Positions 1-12,819 of a stretch of 64,000 nucleotides of DNA are shown here, in pieces. The stretch is from Hemileia vastatrix (taxonomy: Eukaryota > Basidiomycota > Pucciniomycetes > Pucciniales > Zaghouaniaceae). The stretch's first letter is position 1, and the number at the start of each line of letters is the position of its first letter. A program made the position numbers and the translations under genes. The stretch covers positions 25,089,001 through 25,153,000 of the forward strand of contig JASXTE010000005.1 in the NCBI GenBank assembly GCA_030280995.1, written 5' to 3'. The notes beneath the pieces were generated by a model. The model saw only the letters and a list, made by a program, of their open reading frames with translations, was not told where the DNA came from and searched no databases.

Positions 1-339
1 TTTTCAGTTGACATTAAGTCCTGGTAATTAAATTCTTCAGTTGACTTTAGTCCTGATAATTATCAACTTTTACATTACTAATTACTAAATTATTTTATTA
101 CTTCAGTTGATTTATTTTAATCCTGGTTATAAAATTACTCTAAATTAATTAATAAAATTTTGATTATTATTTCAGTTGATTCTTTGTCCTGAAAAAAGAT
201 TATACTCTTATTATTCCAGTTGATTACAAAATCCTGATAATTACTTATATATTAATTTTTTTCCTTATTTTTCTTTAAATAAAGTGAAAATAATAACTGA
301 TTTAATATTTCTTTCTCTCAGTTCAGTTTAAATACAACT
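1..339 (+). repeat. Leader of Ty3 element A with five degenerate hairpin repeats
   Basis: Upstream of the gag start there are five copies of a short motif, at about 4-27, 36-57, 102-126, 171-192 and 215-238. Each reads CAG-TT-GA(C/T), 4-9 spacer bases, (G/A)TC-CTG. The outer CAG/CTG and the inner GAC/GTC or GAT/ATC are complementary, so each copy can fold into a small bulged hairpin, and the inner pair changes from GAC/GTC to GAT/ATC in a compensated way. The 5' LTR of A lies outside the window or has merged into this stretch. I infer an RNA leader function such as packaging or dimerisation; nothing proves it. Confidence 0.55.
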
Positions 340-973
340 ATGACTGACAAAGTTGCTTCTGCTGGCCGTGATGAGGAACTAGATTTAATTAATTATGATG
401 AAGCTTCTTCTGTAAGTTCTCCTTTGAATACAAAACTGGCTCAAATTAATCAATTACTGGACCAATCAGGACATGGAGATGCAAGAGATAGAGATATTAG
501 TGGAGACAACTGCTCAGGAACAAAAGCCTTCAAGAAACCTCTCAGAAGAGCTTCCAAAAGGCTTCAAGATAAAAATGATGCCCTTGAATCAACAAGTCAG
601 TAATCTCTCCACACACATCAAGGAGTTGAGGTCAGAAAATCTCAGTTTGAGGTCAAGAACTGACTCTCTAGAAGACAAGGTAAGAAAAATAGAATCCTTT
701 CTTCAAGAGAAAAAGAAAACTCACCATCCCCCAAAAGGCCTTCCACATTTGGCTCCCCAGCAACAAGAAAAGGTTGAAGTCTCAAAGTGGCAGTGGGATT
801 GGCTGAATGGCTAGTGGGATTATCTGTCCCAACAACAACAACAACAACAACAACAAGTAACTCAGGCAGGTCCTTCAAGAACCAACCAGCTCAACTCCCC
901 AACTCCTCACCCTTATCATGGAGGAAGAAAGAGAAAAAACAATCACATTCAATTCTTTCCCAAACCATGGTAA
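340..973 (+). pseudogene. Gag N-terminal ORF of Ty3 element A (spliced, decayed)
   Basis: First ORF of the element. Exon 1 is 340-411 (starts MTDKVAS); a consensus donor GTAAGT at 412 and an acceptor CAG at 467-469 define a 58-nt phase-0 intron. Exon 2 starts at 470 (DMEMQEIEI). Without splicing the two parts are in different frames. Exon 2 encodes a coiled coil (VSNLSTHIKELRSENLSL and on to about 710), a conserved KWQWD box near 786-800, a CAA-repeat polyglutamine tract (about 832-857) and ends in Pro-Trp-stop. One in-frame TAG at 812 breaks it. Elements B and D have the same layout. I assign it as a Gag-like or matrix-like protein from position and coiled coil, not from a recognised capsid fold. 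Confidence 0.6.
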
Positions 974-1018
974 GCCCCTCTATTAAATCTCAAGTACCAT
1001 TTCTTGTTTCTGATTCAG

Positions 1019-3228
1019 TTCCTTCAGGTAATTCTGGAAGAGGAGATGAGACTGTGAGACCAGTAGAGGCTGGTAGTAGTAGATAAACTGCTCAATATTT
1101 TAATGTATCTAATCCTTTGGTTTTGATTGCTGCTTCAATGATAAATCCTGATATGGCTTTTATTGATGAGACACTTGAACCTGAGTTTTATTAGAATCTG
1201 TAAAGTTATTTTGTTTCCCTATTGAGAAATACTCCAGATGTAGCTAAAATTAATGATGAATATTTGAGGGATATTATTTCTAAACAAAATAATATAATGA
1301 ACATGCAATTAACTCAGAAATTTAATAGTTTGTTAGCTGAACAGGGTTATCAAGCGTTGAGGAGTGAATTACAGAGAGTTTCTGATGATTTGTTTCATTA
1401 CAAAGTAACTCATGAAAAGAAAGTTTCTTTATGGAAAAATATTGAGAATGATTTGTCTAAATTAAAAGATACTGTGTCCATCTGTTGCCAGGAGCAAGAG
1501 ATACATAATTTGAACTTCAAAAGATTGAGTGATCATTATTCATCTTTACAAAATAAGAACCAGTTATATTTTGCAACCATCAAAGAGAGTTTATCTATTA
1601 TTCCAAGAGTGAAGACTAGGCTAACAACCATTGAAGAGAAACTAAATTCATTGTTACATGATCAAAAGTTTTCTGACATTTCTTTGAGAGAACATGTGCT
1701 GCAGGATACCCCAATTTTACCTGTTCCTAGTTTATCCGAAGTAAAATTAGTTCCAGAAATACCTGTTGATATTACTTATTTTTTATCAAAAATTGATGAT
1801 GTACCTGGATCATCTACAAAAGGAATAAACAATGAAATTACTGCCCAATTGGAGAAGTTACAGCTCCTTCTCACTAAGAAACAAGCTTGTAATAAGGAGA
1901 CTACTTCAAATTAAAAGAATTGGCCAAAACTTGACCAATATACAAAATTTGATGGTGACTCTTCCTCTGATTGGAAGCAGTTCATTTGCAGGATTGATAA
2001 CTTAAAAAATTCTTACAAACTCCCAGATTAGGAAATTATGTCAAAATTAATTTCTTTATTTACCAATGTTGCCCTAATGTGGTATGAATCTTTTCTCTTG
2101 GATATAAGTGACTACTCATGGGAATATTTGAAAAGATTAATTAAAGCACAATTTGGTGGTTCCAAGTTTAGGATAGCTCAACAAAGGAAGTATGAAGAAA
2201 CTATATATAGCTCTTCTACTAAAAAACCCATTGAGTTCCTGATGAAATTTATTAAAATCTTGAGGGCTATGGACCCAAATATGGAGTTTGAATTATGGAA
2301 GGACAGAATCCTCTATAAATTACCTATGTCTTTGAGAGACTTGATAGTTTCTAGGACTGAGTTCTCAAGAGAACCTTCTTCTTTCATTAATACTTGTAAT
2401 GAGATCCTTCTAAACAAAAAGTATGATTCTAGAAAATTCATTCCTAGAACTCCATTAGAGAAACCCCCCAGTTACCAAAATAAACCTCTGGAAAAGGTTG
2501 GTAAACCTTCTTCCCCTGTTGCACCCAAAACTTATGCAACAAACACTTGCTTTAAATGCAAAAAGCCTTGGCAGAAAGGCTATTTTTGTGACAAGAAGAT
2601 TAATCTTGTTGAGAAGACAGAGGAATATGTTGATGACACAATAGCACTGGATGATACTTCAAGTGATTGTTCCAGCAATATTTCATATGAATGTCATCAG
2701 GAAATTTTGATGCTGGAAGAGGATATTCATTATTTGAATAATATTAATATTGAGAATAATGATTTATCTACAGTAGAGGATGCTGAGATCATGAAATACC
2801 TTGAGGAAAGTTCAATTATTATTTCCCTTGTCAAGGCACCAGTCTTGATCAATGGAAAAAACATTGAGGTGGTCATAGATTCTGGAGCTGGAGGAAGTGT
2901 AGTATCTGAAAAAGCACTTGCTTCAGCGGACCAAAATTATAAATCAAAACTTATGCCTATCATTTCTGAGAATTGGAGAGGTTATGGCTCTGTTTTGTCC
3001 CCCATTTGTAAATACAAAGTCACAGTATTTTTCAAATTTAACCATGGTTTTGTAAGAGCTATATGTGATTTTGTTGTCATGAAAAATGAAAACTTGAGTA
3101 GTTGTTTCATTGTTGGAATTGAAATTTTAACCAAATATGGCATAAAATTAGATCCTGCAAATCAATGCTTCACAATGGGGATGAATGTGAAAAAAAATTT
3201 AAAATTTCCTCCCCCAAGAAATTATTAA
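1019..3228 (+). pseudogene. Element A: coiled coil, capsid, zinc knuckle and protease region
   Basis: Second, longer ORF of the Ty3 element, broken by stops near 1084, 1192, 1912 and 2029. In order: a coiled-coil segment (1222-1900), a Gag capsid region (the KNWPKLDQY block at 1915 through about 2430, with ALMWYESFLLDISDYSWEYL), a zinc knuckle CFKCKKPWQKGYFC (about 2550-2590), an acidic linker, and an aspartic protease with the active-site motif DSGAGGS (about 2878-2898). The same order is seen in D and B, so capsid and protease belong to this second ORF rather than the first. A frameshift near 3200 leads into the RT region. Confidence 0.8.
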
Positions 3229-4760
3229 CACCAGGATTGAACACATGTCATTCTGTTGTTCAATATAAAGGAAAATATACAAGAGAAATGCCTGCACTTA
3301 TGTCTGAAATTGACAATGCTTCTTTTGGAGAACAACTTTCTGGTGAGGAAAAAGATTCCATCATTAAATTGATAAAATCTTTTCCTATGGCCTTTGCTCA
3401 TGGGTCACATGAATTAGGATTGATAAAAGAAGAAATGAATATTTCATTATCTTTCCCTTTAAATGAAAGACCACTAACTTAAAGAAGAAGCCTTATTCTG
3501 CTTCTCCAACAAATCGAAAATATATTGAAGACAATATCTTTACCCTTTTAAAAATGAATATTATTGAAAAGGTAGCTGAAAAACCTAAATATTGTGTTAT
3601 CTTACCTGTCCTAATTTCTTATGAGAAAGATAAATCCAGGTTATGTGGTAACTATAGAGAATTTAATACTTATACTGTTGATGATATCTATCCTTTACCT
3701 AGAATTAGCTCTATACATGCTACCCTACAGGGTGCTAAATATATCAGCTATTTGGATGGTAACAAGGGATATCACCAGATACCTGTTGAGAAGAATTCTC
3801 AGAATTTTCTGATGATTGCTACTCATATGGGTATTTATAAGTATGTTAGGATGCCATTTGGCCCTAAAAATGCCCCTTAATTTTTTAAAAAAGTTATGGA
3901 TAACACATTCCATCAAGAAATAATTGAAGGATGGCTGATGGCTTATATTGATGATATAATCATATTCTCTAAAACATTTGAGGACCATATTATTCACCTG
4001 TGTAAGGTATTCCATAAAATGGATGAGATAAATATGACACTTGCTTTGAAGAAATGCAAATTTGGTTTCCATTACTTAAAAGTGCTTGGTCAAGTTGTCT
4101 CAGGTTTACAGATATGTGTTGACCAAAAAAAAGTGGCAGCCATACAACAGGTGAAGGCTCCTACCACAGTTAGAGAGCACCAGAGTTTTTTGGGAATGTG
4201 TGGATACTATAGAGAGTATATTAAAAATTACCAAGTAATAGCATTACCCTTTACCCAATTGACTAGGAAAGATGTTGCTTTTGTCTGTAATAGTGTAAGA
4301 CAAAGAGATTTTGACACTATGAAACATTTTTTGATTTCAGCGCCAATTCTTGATTTACCTGACTTTAATAAACCAGTTGTTTTATACACTGATGCCAGTT
4401 TTATTGGTCTTGGTGCTGCCCTTCATCAGAAACAAGTGATGAATGATAAAGTATCAGAAGTAGTAATTTTTTATATTTCAAGAACCTTTAGAAATAGTGA
4501 ATTGAAATATGGTGCCACTCAACTAGAGTGTTTGGCAGTAGTGTGGGATGTAGAGAAGCTACATTATTATCTGGATGACCAGAAATTTGAACTAGTCACT
4601 GACTGAAGTACAGTTAAATCCCTCTTAAATTTGAAAACACCTAACAGATATATGTTCAGATGGCAGCTAGCTGTTCAAGAATACAGAGGGAGAATGAAAA
4701 TACTTCATAGGGCTGGTATTGTTCACTCAAATGTAGATATGTTATCAAAATTACCTTTGC
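3229..4760 (+). pseudogene. Element A: reverse transcriptase and RNase H region
   Basis: Ty3/gypsy pol core in pieces. RT signatures are visible: YTVDDIYPLPRI (about 3675), LDGNKGYHQIPV (3755), MRMPFGPKNAP-like block ending at a stop at 3880, the catalytic YIDDII (about 3945-3962), and the thumb LGMCGYYREYIKNY (about 4190). RNase H follows with LYTDASFIGLGAAL (4384) and QLECLAVVW (4520). Nonsense codons at about 3480, 3878 and 4604 make it non-functional. High identity to the RT of D and B places A in the same Ty3 family. Confidence 0.9.
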
Positions 4761-5405
4761 TTAATGATGACTCAAATCCTGCATATTTTCCTGAAGATGA
4801 GATAGTTCATATTCATGGAATATATGTGGTTGATATGGAGGAAGAGCTATTAAAGCTTATTCTGGATTCATATGATAAGGACACTGACTTAAAAAAGTTA
4901 TGTACAATATTAAATGATCCAAAGAATGCTACAATACAAGAATTAATTAAAACCCTTCAACCAAAGTACAAGAAGGCTTTGGAAAAAGGTAAATTCTCAA
5001 TTTATGAAGGATATCTATATTATAGAAGAAAGTTGAGTAATGTTATTGTTATTTCTCCTTCTATAAAAGAGATCATCTTGAAAATTTGTCATGATGACAT
5101 ATTGGCTGGACATTGTGATCTTGAAAGAACAATGATCAGAATAAAAAACACTGCTTGGTGGGTGAATATGTCTGAAGACACCAAATTATATGTTGAATCC
5201 TGTGATTCTTGCCAAAAATCAAAAAGATTGACTGGTAAAAGAGCTGCATTAATGTAACATATTGAACCTCCTGATGCACCATGGCAGATTACAAACATGG
5301 ACTTTGTAACAGGATTGCCCATTGCTGAGAAAGACAGTTATAACTCTTTTTGGGTTATTTTGGACAGATTCACAAAAATTTGTTAAATTATCCCTACTCA
5401 CAAGG

Positions 5406-6210
5406 TGTCACGCGCCACGTGACACTCGAGGCAAAAGTAGCTCATTAAATCAATACTAAAGGGCTCAAATCCATACTCGAAGCGCAGAAAGCAACTCTCC
5501 ATAGCAACTGCAACTTTCCTTTGTGTACTCGCTATTCAATCTAGCTAGTCTAAACTCTAAATCTAAATTAGTCAATTTCTCAATAGTGTGTCTTAGTCTT
5601 TTTAACAAATAAGCAACGCACAGCGCAATAACCAATATAATAGTACATTAAAAGGTTTATGAAATGTCTGTGGGCTATTAAGGGGTAGTGAGCATGGACG
5701 GAATGGTTAGTGAAGGATTAAGGGGTTAACGGATGTTAGTAAGGAGGGTCCAGGTGTAATGGATATATTTTAAATGGTTTGTGGTGTGCGGAATAGTGGA
5801 TGAGTATGAGGTCAATGCGAGGAGGAGTAAAGGATATAAAAAGGGTTGGGTTTTTTGGTTCGAGATTCCTTAGAATTAAATTATAAAACATATTTATAGT
5901 TAATAGTGATAAAACTCTAAAGTGAAAATCATTATTATTGTATCTTTCTTTATTTTCTCAATAATCATTTCTAAATCCTAAATCTTTGATTGTTGAGTTT
6001 CCAACCCTTTGTGAGATCTTAAGAATTTTAATATTACCTTTCAATTATATTAGAATCCTTCTCGAACATAACTCGAAGCAGTAGTTCTTCCTTCAAGTCA
6101 TCTTTGAATCACTTCCTTGAACCATCCCTCTGTGCTTCAAAGAAGTATCTGAACCTTTTATCTCACTTGCAGGAACATCTTTGACCTTGTGCGTAGGTTG
6201 TCCGGTGACA
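5406..6210 (+). mobile_element. Solo LTR (family S) inside element A
   Basis: An 805-bp block begins TGTCACGCGCCACGTGACAC and ends GTCCGGTGACA, so its ends are inverted TGTCAC/GTGACA. It is flanked on both sides by CAAGG (5401-5405 and 6211-6215), a 5-bp target-site duplication, and it interrupts the integrase frame of A exactly. It has no coding capacity. It carries a TATA-box promoter. Other copies are at 57164-57946 and, on the minus strand, 10904-11133 plus 51920-52377. It is the product of LTR-LTR recombination of an element whose body is not in the window. Confidence 0.92.
5835..5842 (+). promoter_or_regulatory. TATA box of solo LTR family S
   Basis: TATAAAAA about 430 bp into the LTR, followed by a G/T-rich stretch, matches the expected U3/R promoter position. 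The 57164 copy has a decayed version at the same place. Confidence 0.5.
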
Positions 6211-7224
6211 CAAGGATGTTTCAACTAAAGAATTAGCTTTTTTGTGGTGGTCTCAAATATTTAATACTGCTAGATTTCCTAAAGCCATAATCTCTAATAG
6301 AGACCCTAAATTTACTTCTGAATTCTGGATGTTTCTGATGGATGTTTGTGGCTGTGATCTGAAACTTTCTAATTCCCATCACCCCTAAACTGTTGGATTA
6401 GCTGAAAGTGTGATTCAGACTTTGGAGGACATGATAAGAAGGTATTGTGCCTTTGGCCTTGAGTACAAAGACAATGACAGATTTACTCATGATTGGGTTA
6501 CCTTACTTCCTGGTTTGGAATTTGCTTATAATAGCACTGTTCATTCTGTTACTCAGAAAAAGCCTTTTGAGCTCTGGCTTGGATATGTTCCAAATACCCC
6601 TGCCCAAATTTTCAATAATAAAATACGTAAATTGGATTTACATCCTGGTGTAAAATCTTTTCTTCAAATGCAACTGTGCAGAAGTCATGCTCAAAAATGT
6701 ATTGAAAAATCCTTTGAATATGAGAAGAAGAGATGGGACAAATCCCATAAAGAATACAATTTTAAAAAGGGTGATGAAGTACTTATTTCTACAGTTCGCT
6801 TCAATTTACAATGTAATAACAAATTGAAAGACACATTTTTAGGTCCATTTGTTGTCAGAAGAACGGTTGGTGATAATGCAGTTGAAGTTATCTTACATGC
6901 TCCATATGACAGAAAACATCCTGTTTTTCCAATATATCTTTTTAAACCTTACACATCCAATAGTGATTTATTTCCCAAAAGGAGGGGGAGACCAAAGAAA
7001 ACCCCTAATGAAATCACTGAGACAGCAGAAATTGATAAGATTCTGAATGACAGAATAGTTACTGCTGAAAAAGGTACAGAATACTTATTGAGATTCAAAA
7101 ATAAATCTTCTGAATATGATTCTTAGATATCTGGGAAGGAGATATCTAATCTTCCTACCTCGCTAAATAAATATAAAAAGAAAAAATTATAACATTTTTT
7201 TATTGTTTTTTTAGAGTGAGGGAG

Positions 7225-7900
7225 TGTCAGCCAGGCTACTAGATTTATCCAGTAAAATAATTATTTATTTTACTGAGATGAAGCCACGCCTTTTTAATTC
7301 CTGTTATAAAAAAATTATTTTATATATACTTATGTATTACTTACAATAAACTAAGTACAATAAGTAAATTTAGTATTTATATAAAATTAATAATAATGTC
7401 CCTTATATTTTTACTCCCTAAGACTGTGCTCAATAACAGGATGAAAAGGAGTAGAATTATACTAAAATACAAAAGATTAAGAAATTAAAATTTCTTTATT
7501 AAGAAATTTAAAATTCTATTAATATATAATTTTATCTAAAATGATTTACACTAAGTACTCTAAAACTATAATGTGATACCTTTTATTGAAACATCATTTT
7601 AGTATACCTTTGTTATGTGCACATTCTTATATTTGGAATGGTTTTTCTCTCACACTCTCTTATGGATAGTTGTTAAATATGTGTGTTATCTCTCTCCTTT
7701 TGCCTATAAAAGGCCTACTCTTTTGTGATGTTTTCATCATTCATTACTTACCATTTTTATAAAACATTTATTATATAAACTACTTATTACTATTATTTAT
7801 ATTTTTAGTATTTACATGACTGTAACTCTAAATCATAAATCATAATAATATTTATTAAATTCTACCTCTTATTATTTGAGCAAAATAACTTATAATGTAA
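7225..7900 (+). mobile_element. 3' LTR of element A (right end not resolved)
   Basis: After the pol stop, a purine tract (GAGTGAGGGAG) is followed by TGTCAGCCAGGCTA, the same start as the LTR of element D. The body has a TATA box at 7705-7712 (CTATAAAAGGCC). The sequence diverges quickly from the D LTR. I cannot see the CA end; decayed chromovirus sequence is recognisable from about 7915, so the LTR may be truncated there. Confidence 0.6.
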
Positions 7901-7914
7901 AAAATATGTACTTG

Positions 7915-10575
7915 ACTTTGAGAATTCCAAATCCACTTTCCAAAACCGTAAATCACCACGGAAAATCTTCCAGACCAAAAGGAGTCCCCCAATAAGTGAG
8001 CTAGTTGAAATTCTTCAAGGTGCAGAGATTCTTACATCTCTAGATCTTAGGGAAGGTTAGAACTACATATTTTTAAAAGAAGGCAATGAACACATAGTGG
8101 TTTTCTGAACTAAATTTGGTAATTTTGAATGGTTGGTAATTCCATTTGGTCCATTTAATGTGCCTTTCACTTTAAAACACTTCACCAATAGCATCTTCAG
8201 AGACAGAATAGGTATAGATGTAGCTGTGTACCTGGATTACATTTTAATATACCTCAGATCATTAAAGGAGAATCAGATACATGTAAAGGACTGGTTAAAG
8301 TACTTGAGGGAGGACTAGCTATTGTTAAATCTAGAGAAATTTTTCTTCTGAGTGAGTGAAATCCCTAACTTTGGTATGATCATTTCAAACAATAAGGTGA
8401 AAATGTATCAGGAGAAAGAAAAGGCAGTAAAAGAATGGCCAACCTCAGCATCAGTAAAGGAGCTCCAGTCATTCCTAGGCTTTGCAAATTTTACCACCGT
8501 TTAATTGAAAATTACTCTCACATTTTCCAACTATTGCACAACCTCACAAAGAAGGAAGCCAAATTTATCTGGAAAAGTACAAAACAATATGTGTTTGACT
8601 ACCTGAAGAGAAAATATGTGACAGCCCCTGTTCTCACAATCCCTAATTTATTGGAGCCATTTTTTCTGGAATGTGACTGCTCAGATTTTGCACTATGTGC
8701 AGTATTATCTCAATACAGCTCTGAAAATGTCTTGCACCTAATAGCTTATTTGTTACAAACACCAATAGGCGCAAAATTAAACTATGCGATATATGAAAAG
8801 AATTTATTAGCACTGGTATAAGTGGTAATCACCTGGTGAAATTTTTTAGAAGGAGTGCCTCACAGGTTACAAGTTATTATATACACAGATCCTAAAAGCC
8901 TGGAAAGCTTTATGATCACAAAAAAGCTGACTTGTTGGCAGGCATGCTGCGCAGAACTTCTACTAGCATTAACATTTTTTAAATATTCAGTCCAGGGAAG
9001 AAAGGTGTCTAATCTGATGTGCTATCATGAAATCCTAACTTGTGCCCCACACCAGGCCAACTACACACTGTTGGGGTAATTTTGTTGAAGGGGGAACTTG
9101 ATGAGGGGGTAATCCTAGACAAAATGAAACTGGCAGATGAATATTTGATGGAATGGATAATAAGAGGGCAGGAAAAGGATAGGGGAGTTAAGGAGTTGAT
9201 GAAGGCACTGTTATCAAAGGAGGTATTGGTAAGGAACGGATTGGAAGAGTATCACCTGGTAGGGGGAAGGCTGTATTGGAATGGAAGGATATTGGTAGCA
9301 AATGATGAGGAGCTCAAGAGGCAGGTGTGTTAAAATTAAAGCATGATTCCCCAATGGCAGGAAAAACAGGTCTGCTGAAGACTGTAGAGCTGGTGAATCA
9401 TAATTTATACTTGAAGTCCATGAAAGCATAATTCCAGCACTATGTAGCCGCATGCAACTCTTGCCCTAAAAACAAGGCTAGTCCAACAACAACACCACTG
9501 AAACCACTAAAAATTGCCAAACAGCCATTGAGTGAGCTATCCAACAATCTTATAGTGTAATTTCACAAGTCTCAAGGAAAGAATTCTATCCTCACAGTAG
9601 TCGACTGCTGCACCAAGATGGCACACTTCACCCCCACAACTACTAAGGTTACATCAGAGGGTTTTGCAGACTTAATGGTGGCACATGTCTGGAAATTACA
9701 TGGATTAACTGAAAGTATAGTATCAGATAGTGGAATTACTTTTAACTCTAAGCTGCTGAAAGCAATTTATGAGAAACTTTACATCAAGCCCATCTTGTCA
9801 ACAGCATGGCATCCACAGATTGATGTGCAATCTGAGATAGTGAATAAGGCGACTGAATAATTTTTGAACCATTTCATTAACTATCAGCAAGATGACTGGG
9901 TGAAGATGTTACCACTGGCTGAATTCTCACACAATAACAGGAATGTAATTCTTTTACATCAACTATGGATATCACCCAACATTCTCAATTAGTACCCCAT
10001 CCATGTTACAAGTACCAGAAGCAGAAGAGCAGATCCAAAGGATATTGAGTATATGTCAAGAACTAGAAGAAGCTCTCAAGTTATCTCAACAGTCAATGAA
10101 GCATCATCACAATCAAGGATGGACCCAGAATTGTGCACTACAGTTAGGTGACAAGGAATGATTAAGCTCACACTTCCTTTCCACATTTCACCCAAGCGCT
10201 AAATTAGATCGCTAGAAAGTGGGGCCAAAAAAAGTAAAAAACAGGGTATCTGACTCAGCTTATGAACTGGAACTACCAATCTCAATGAGGCAAGTACATC
10301 CAGTTTTCAAAATTTCATTTCTCACAAAGCATAAAGAAGTTACAATCCCAGGAAGTCCAGAGGAGCCACCAGCACCAATTCAAGTGGAAAATGAAGAGGA
10401 TTTTGAGGTGGAAAAGGTTATTTCTAAGAGGGTGTACAGGTGAAGGGTTCAGTATTTAGTGCAATAGAAAGGATATGGGTTTGGGTATGGGTCTTGGGGA
10501 CTGATGGAAAATTTGGTAAATGCTAAGGAAAAGTTAAAGGAGTTTGAGAAGGAGCACAGGCTGCAGGAGGGGTAA
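7915..10575 (+). pseudogene. Decayed chromovirus pol (element C)
   Basis: A 5'-truncated Ty3/gypsy pol with many stops and frameshifts. Order of recognisable blocks: RT fingers/palm (ISELLEILQGAEILTSLDL near 8000, FGNFEWLVIPFGPFN near 8120, and VAVYLDYILIYL near 8220 where YxDD has lost one Asp), RT thumb and RNase H ([17 protein letters not shown] near 8465; FFLECDCSDFALCAVLS near 8660), integrase HHCC and core (9340-9860, DSGITFNSKLLKAIY, WHPQID) and a classical chromodomain near the end (EDFEVEKVISKRVYR ... YLVQ ... SWGLMENLVNA, 10395-10560). It is a different lineage from A/B/D: the chromodomain is canonical and there is no AT-hook-like motif. It is old, judging by the stops. Confidence 0.85.
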
Positions 10576-10903
10576 AAGAGGGGGTAATTTTAAGATTTGG
10601 TTGAGAGGTGAGGAGGAAAAGCACTATGGGTGCTATGCATTGTGAGAGGTAGAAGAGGGAATATTGCATAAGGGGGTTATATGGGGAAAGAGCTGTGGAG
10701 TGCTCCTCATTGGACAACTTATATAGTAATCAAGTTACTTCTTAGTCTTACTGCTGTATCAGAATAGTCAGTCCCATCTCACTGTTGGTAATCCCAACAT
10801 AGTCAGTCCAGCTAGTCTTACTGCTTAGTAGCATAGTCAGTCCTGTCCCAGGCTAGAGTCAGGGCTAGTAGTAGTCTGCCTTCTTAGGTCTTAACAGGTA
10901 GGA
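10576..10903 (+). other. Possible 3' LTR of element C
   Basis: A purine-rich tract (GGTAAAAGAGGGGG) follows the pol stop, as expected for a polypurine tract. The next about 325 bp end in GGTCTTAACA, partly inverted to the start TAATTTTAAG. The block contains three copies of ATAGTCAGTCC (about 10765-10835). No second copy is present in the window, so the boundaries are a guess. Confidence 0.35.
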
Positions 10904-11133
10904 AAAAATAATATCCTTATATAAATTTAACTCCTATCACAATGATATTATATTTTAATTCTATAGAGTGTCAAACCAAATCCCCTCCATTATATAGAAA
11001 ACTCCATCTTGCATTGACCCCTTTAATAAACTTCCCTTAATTTATCACTGACCCTCCAATACAACCCACAGATCCATTAACCTTACTTCTATCCCTACTC
11101 ACAGACCTTTTTTACCCTTAGACACACAATAAC
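10904..11133 (-). mobile_element. LTR family S fragment, left piece, split by element B
   Basis: The reverse complement matches the middle of the family S LTR (for example GGTTTGAC, CTCTAGAATTAAA and GTCTGTGxGTA blocks of the 57164 copy). The match stops at 11133, where element B starts; the rest of the same LTR is found beyond the other end of B (51920-52377). The LTR therefore predates B. About 300 bp of the 3' part of the LTR are not found. Confidence 0.65.
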
Positions 11134-12635
11134 TGTCAGCCTGTATATCCCCAAGACTGAGTAAAAACTACTTATAAGTTATGTTAAACACATGAAATAT
11201 ACATGGGAATAATAAATGAGAGTACACAAACAGTATACATAAGTAAAATTATGATAATAGACAAAAAATGCCATTATAACACCTTATATACACACATATA
11301 TCCACCTTTTATAAGACTTATGTACTTAATATTAAGTTGAAATATGTTAGGGTAACCTTAAGAACATTCATTATAAGGCTGCATAATTTTTAAGTATACT
11401 TAAAGCTGTTATTTTCATTGTTTTATGCAAAAAACAAGAAATGTGCTTTATTTCACTTAAAAGTTGATTATATGTGCTATAAATTTAAGAATCTAAAAAA
11501 TGTGCTTTGACAGTTCAATTTGTCTCATTTAGGACTATTGATTTGGCTACTTAAATGAATAAAAATAATATTTTTCAAATTTGGTATTTTTTATGCCAGA
11601 AATGGCTTCTGTGTACTGGCCACATACTGCCTGCATTTTTCCCATGTGAATAGCTTCATTTTTAGCAAAGTTAGCTTTTTCACACTATAATTACCCCACA
11701 TTCTACGCCCACTGTGGGGAAACACGCTAAAATAGGGGAGAGGCGCTTATTTAGTGTCCTAGCTTAATTAATAATGCATTGACCCTGTTTATATGCACTA
11801 ATTTCATTAATAACCTCACTCTTGGCGTCTTATTTCATCACCACACTTAAATTTACCTAAATTTAGTCAAGGATTTACCCATGCAAGGGCCTGCCAAGGA
11901 CTGCATGTAGTTACCCCACATCTCATGTTCTTTTTTGAGTTTTTGGGTGGTTTATCAGTCAATATTGGTCATTTTTGAATGGGAATTTCACGTAGTATAA
12001 TTTCAGGATTAGCCCCTCCATTTCTACAGTTAATCCCCCTTATTATTAAGCTATTATTAACCTTAAAAAGTCTCCTTTAGTCTTTTATATTATTGTTTTA
12101 TACGCATATACTCTCTTTTTGTCTTTTTCTTTAATTTTGATGGATTTCCCTTATTATTACAGGATTTTGATGGTTGTTATTTGTCTAATTATGTCATGGG
12201 TTACTAAGGTTGTTGATGGGTAAGACTATTAGTTGTTTTGAGGCGTCATTAACTGTGTATTGGATGGTACATTAAGGAAATAATTGGGGAATTCAGTGTG
12301 TATAAAAGGAGGAGGATTTTGGGTCTTGTTTCTACATTCTTTATCATTTACAATTTACCAAATATAACCAAATAAATTACAATACATATCAATTAGTTTT
12401 TTTATAAGACTTTTTGAATAGTATCTGAATTATAAAATCTATTTTTCTACCAACTACAAATAGTGTAAGCCATATATAAAAATAGTGAGAATTATATTCC
12501 TGAGACCTTTAATTTTGATTATATTTTACTACTTATTGGATTAGTACTACAGTATTCATTCAGGACAATTAAATTCTTCCAGACAACTGACCATTAAAGC
12601 TAGTTCACGTCCTTGTACTTGACTTCAGCCTGACA
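11134..12635 (+). mobile_element. 5' LTR of element B
   Basis: Begins TGTCAGCCTGTATATCCCC and ends CTTCAGCCTGACA (inverted ends). Length 1502 bp; the 3' partner at 50414 is 1501 bp. A TATA box (TATAAAAGG) at 12301 lies about 1.17 kb into the LTR, giving a long U3. Confidence 0.93.
12301..12309 (+). promoter_or_regulatory. TATA box of element B 5' LTR
   Basis: TATAAAAGG, conserved in the 3' LTR at 51581. It sits upstream of the region expected to hold the R start. Confidence 0.55.
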
Positions 12636-12636
12636 A

Positions 12637-12651
12637 TTGGGGACCTTTCCT
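12637..12651 (+). other. Primer binding site of element B
   Basis: TTGGGGACCTTTCC directly follows the CA end of the 5' LTR with one spacer base. Element D has the near-identical CTGGGGACCTTTCC at the same place (minus strand, 49166-49180), so the priming tRNA is conserved between the two. TGG at its start matches a tRNA CCA end. I cannot name the tRNA. Confidence 0.65.
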
Positions 12652-12819
12652 CAAGAATTCTGTTATAATCCAGTAAGTAAAAAATTTTCAAAGAAGGTAC
12701 ACATAAATAAAATCCCTATAGAAATATTTGGATAATTACAACAGGTTGGGGTCACTTATATAGTGATTTCAGAAAAAGAAGCCCTGTTATAGAATAAAAT
12801 TGTGATATTGAATCAACAA

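Larger units (their letters stand above)
4761..7192 (+). pseudogene. Element A: integrase region, split by a solo LTR
   Basis: The zinc-binding HHCC module is at about 5085-5235 (CHDDILAGHCD and CDSCQKSKRLTGKR). The catalytic core begins with MDFVTGLP near 5300 and is cut at 5405 by an inserted solo LTR; it resumes at 6211 with KDVSTKELA-like codons and SNRDPKF. In the intact relative D the missing residues follow on directly. The C-terminus has a GPF/Y-like module, an AT-hook-like RRGRPKK (about 6978-7000) and a chromodomain-like tail broken by a stop at 7124 and ending at 7192. Several stops show decay. Confidence 0.85.

Noticed and set aside
11134..12635. Reading the 11134 and 50414 blocks as two independent solo LTRs
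   Set aside because: The ATAAC duplication is found only outside the pair, and a primer site and a purine tract lie on the inner sides, so they are the two LTRs of one element.
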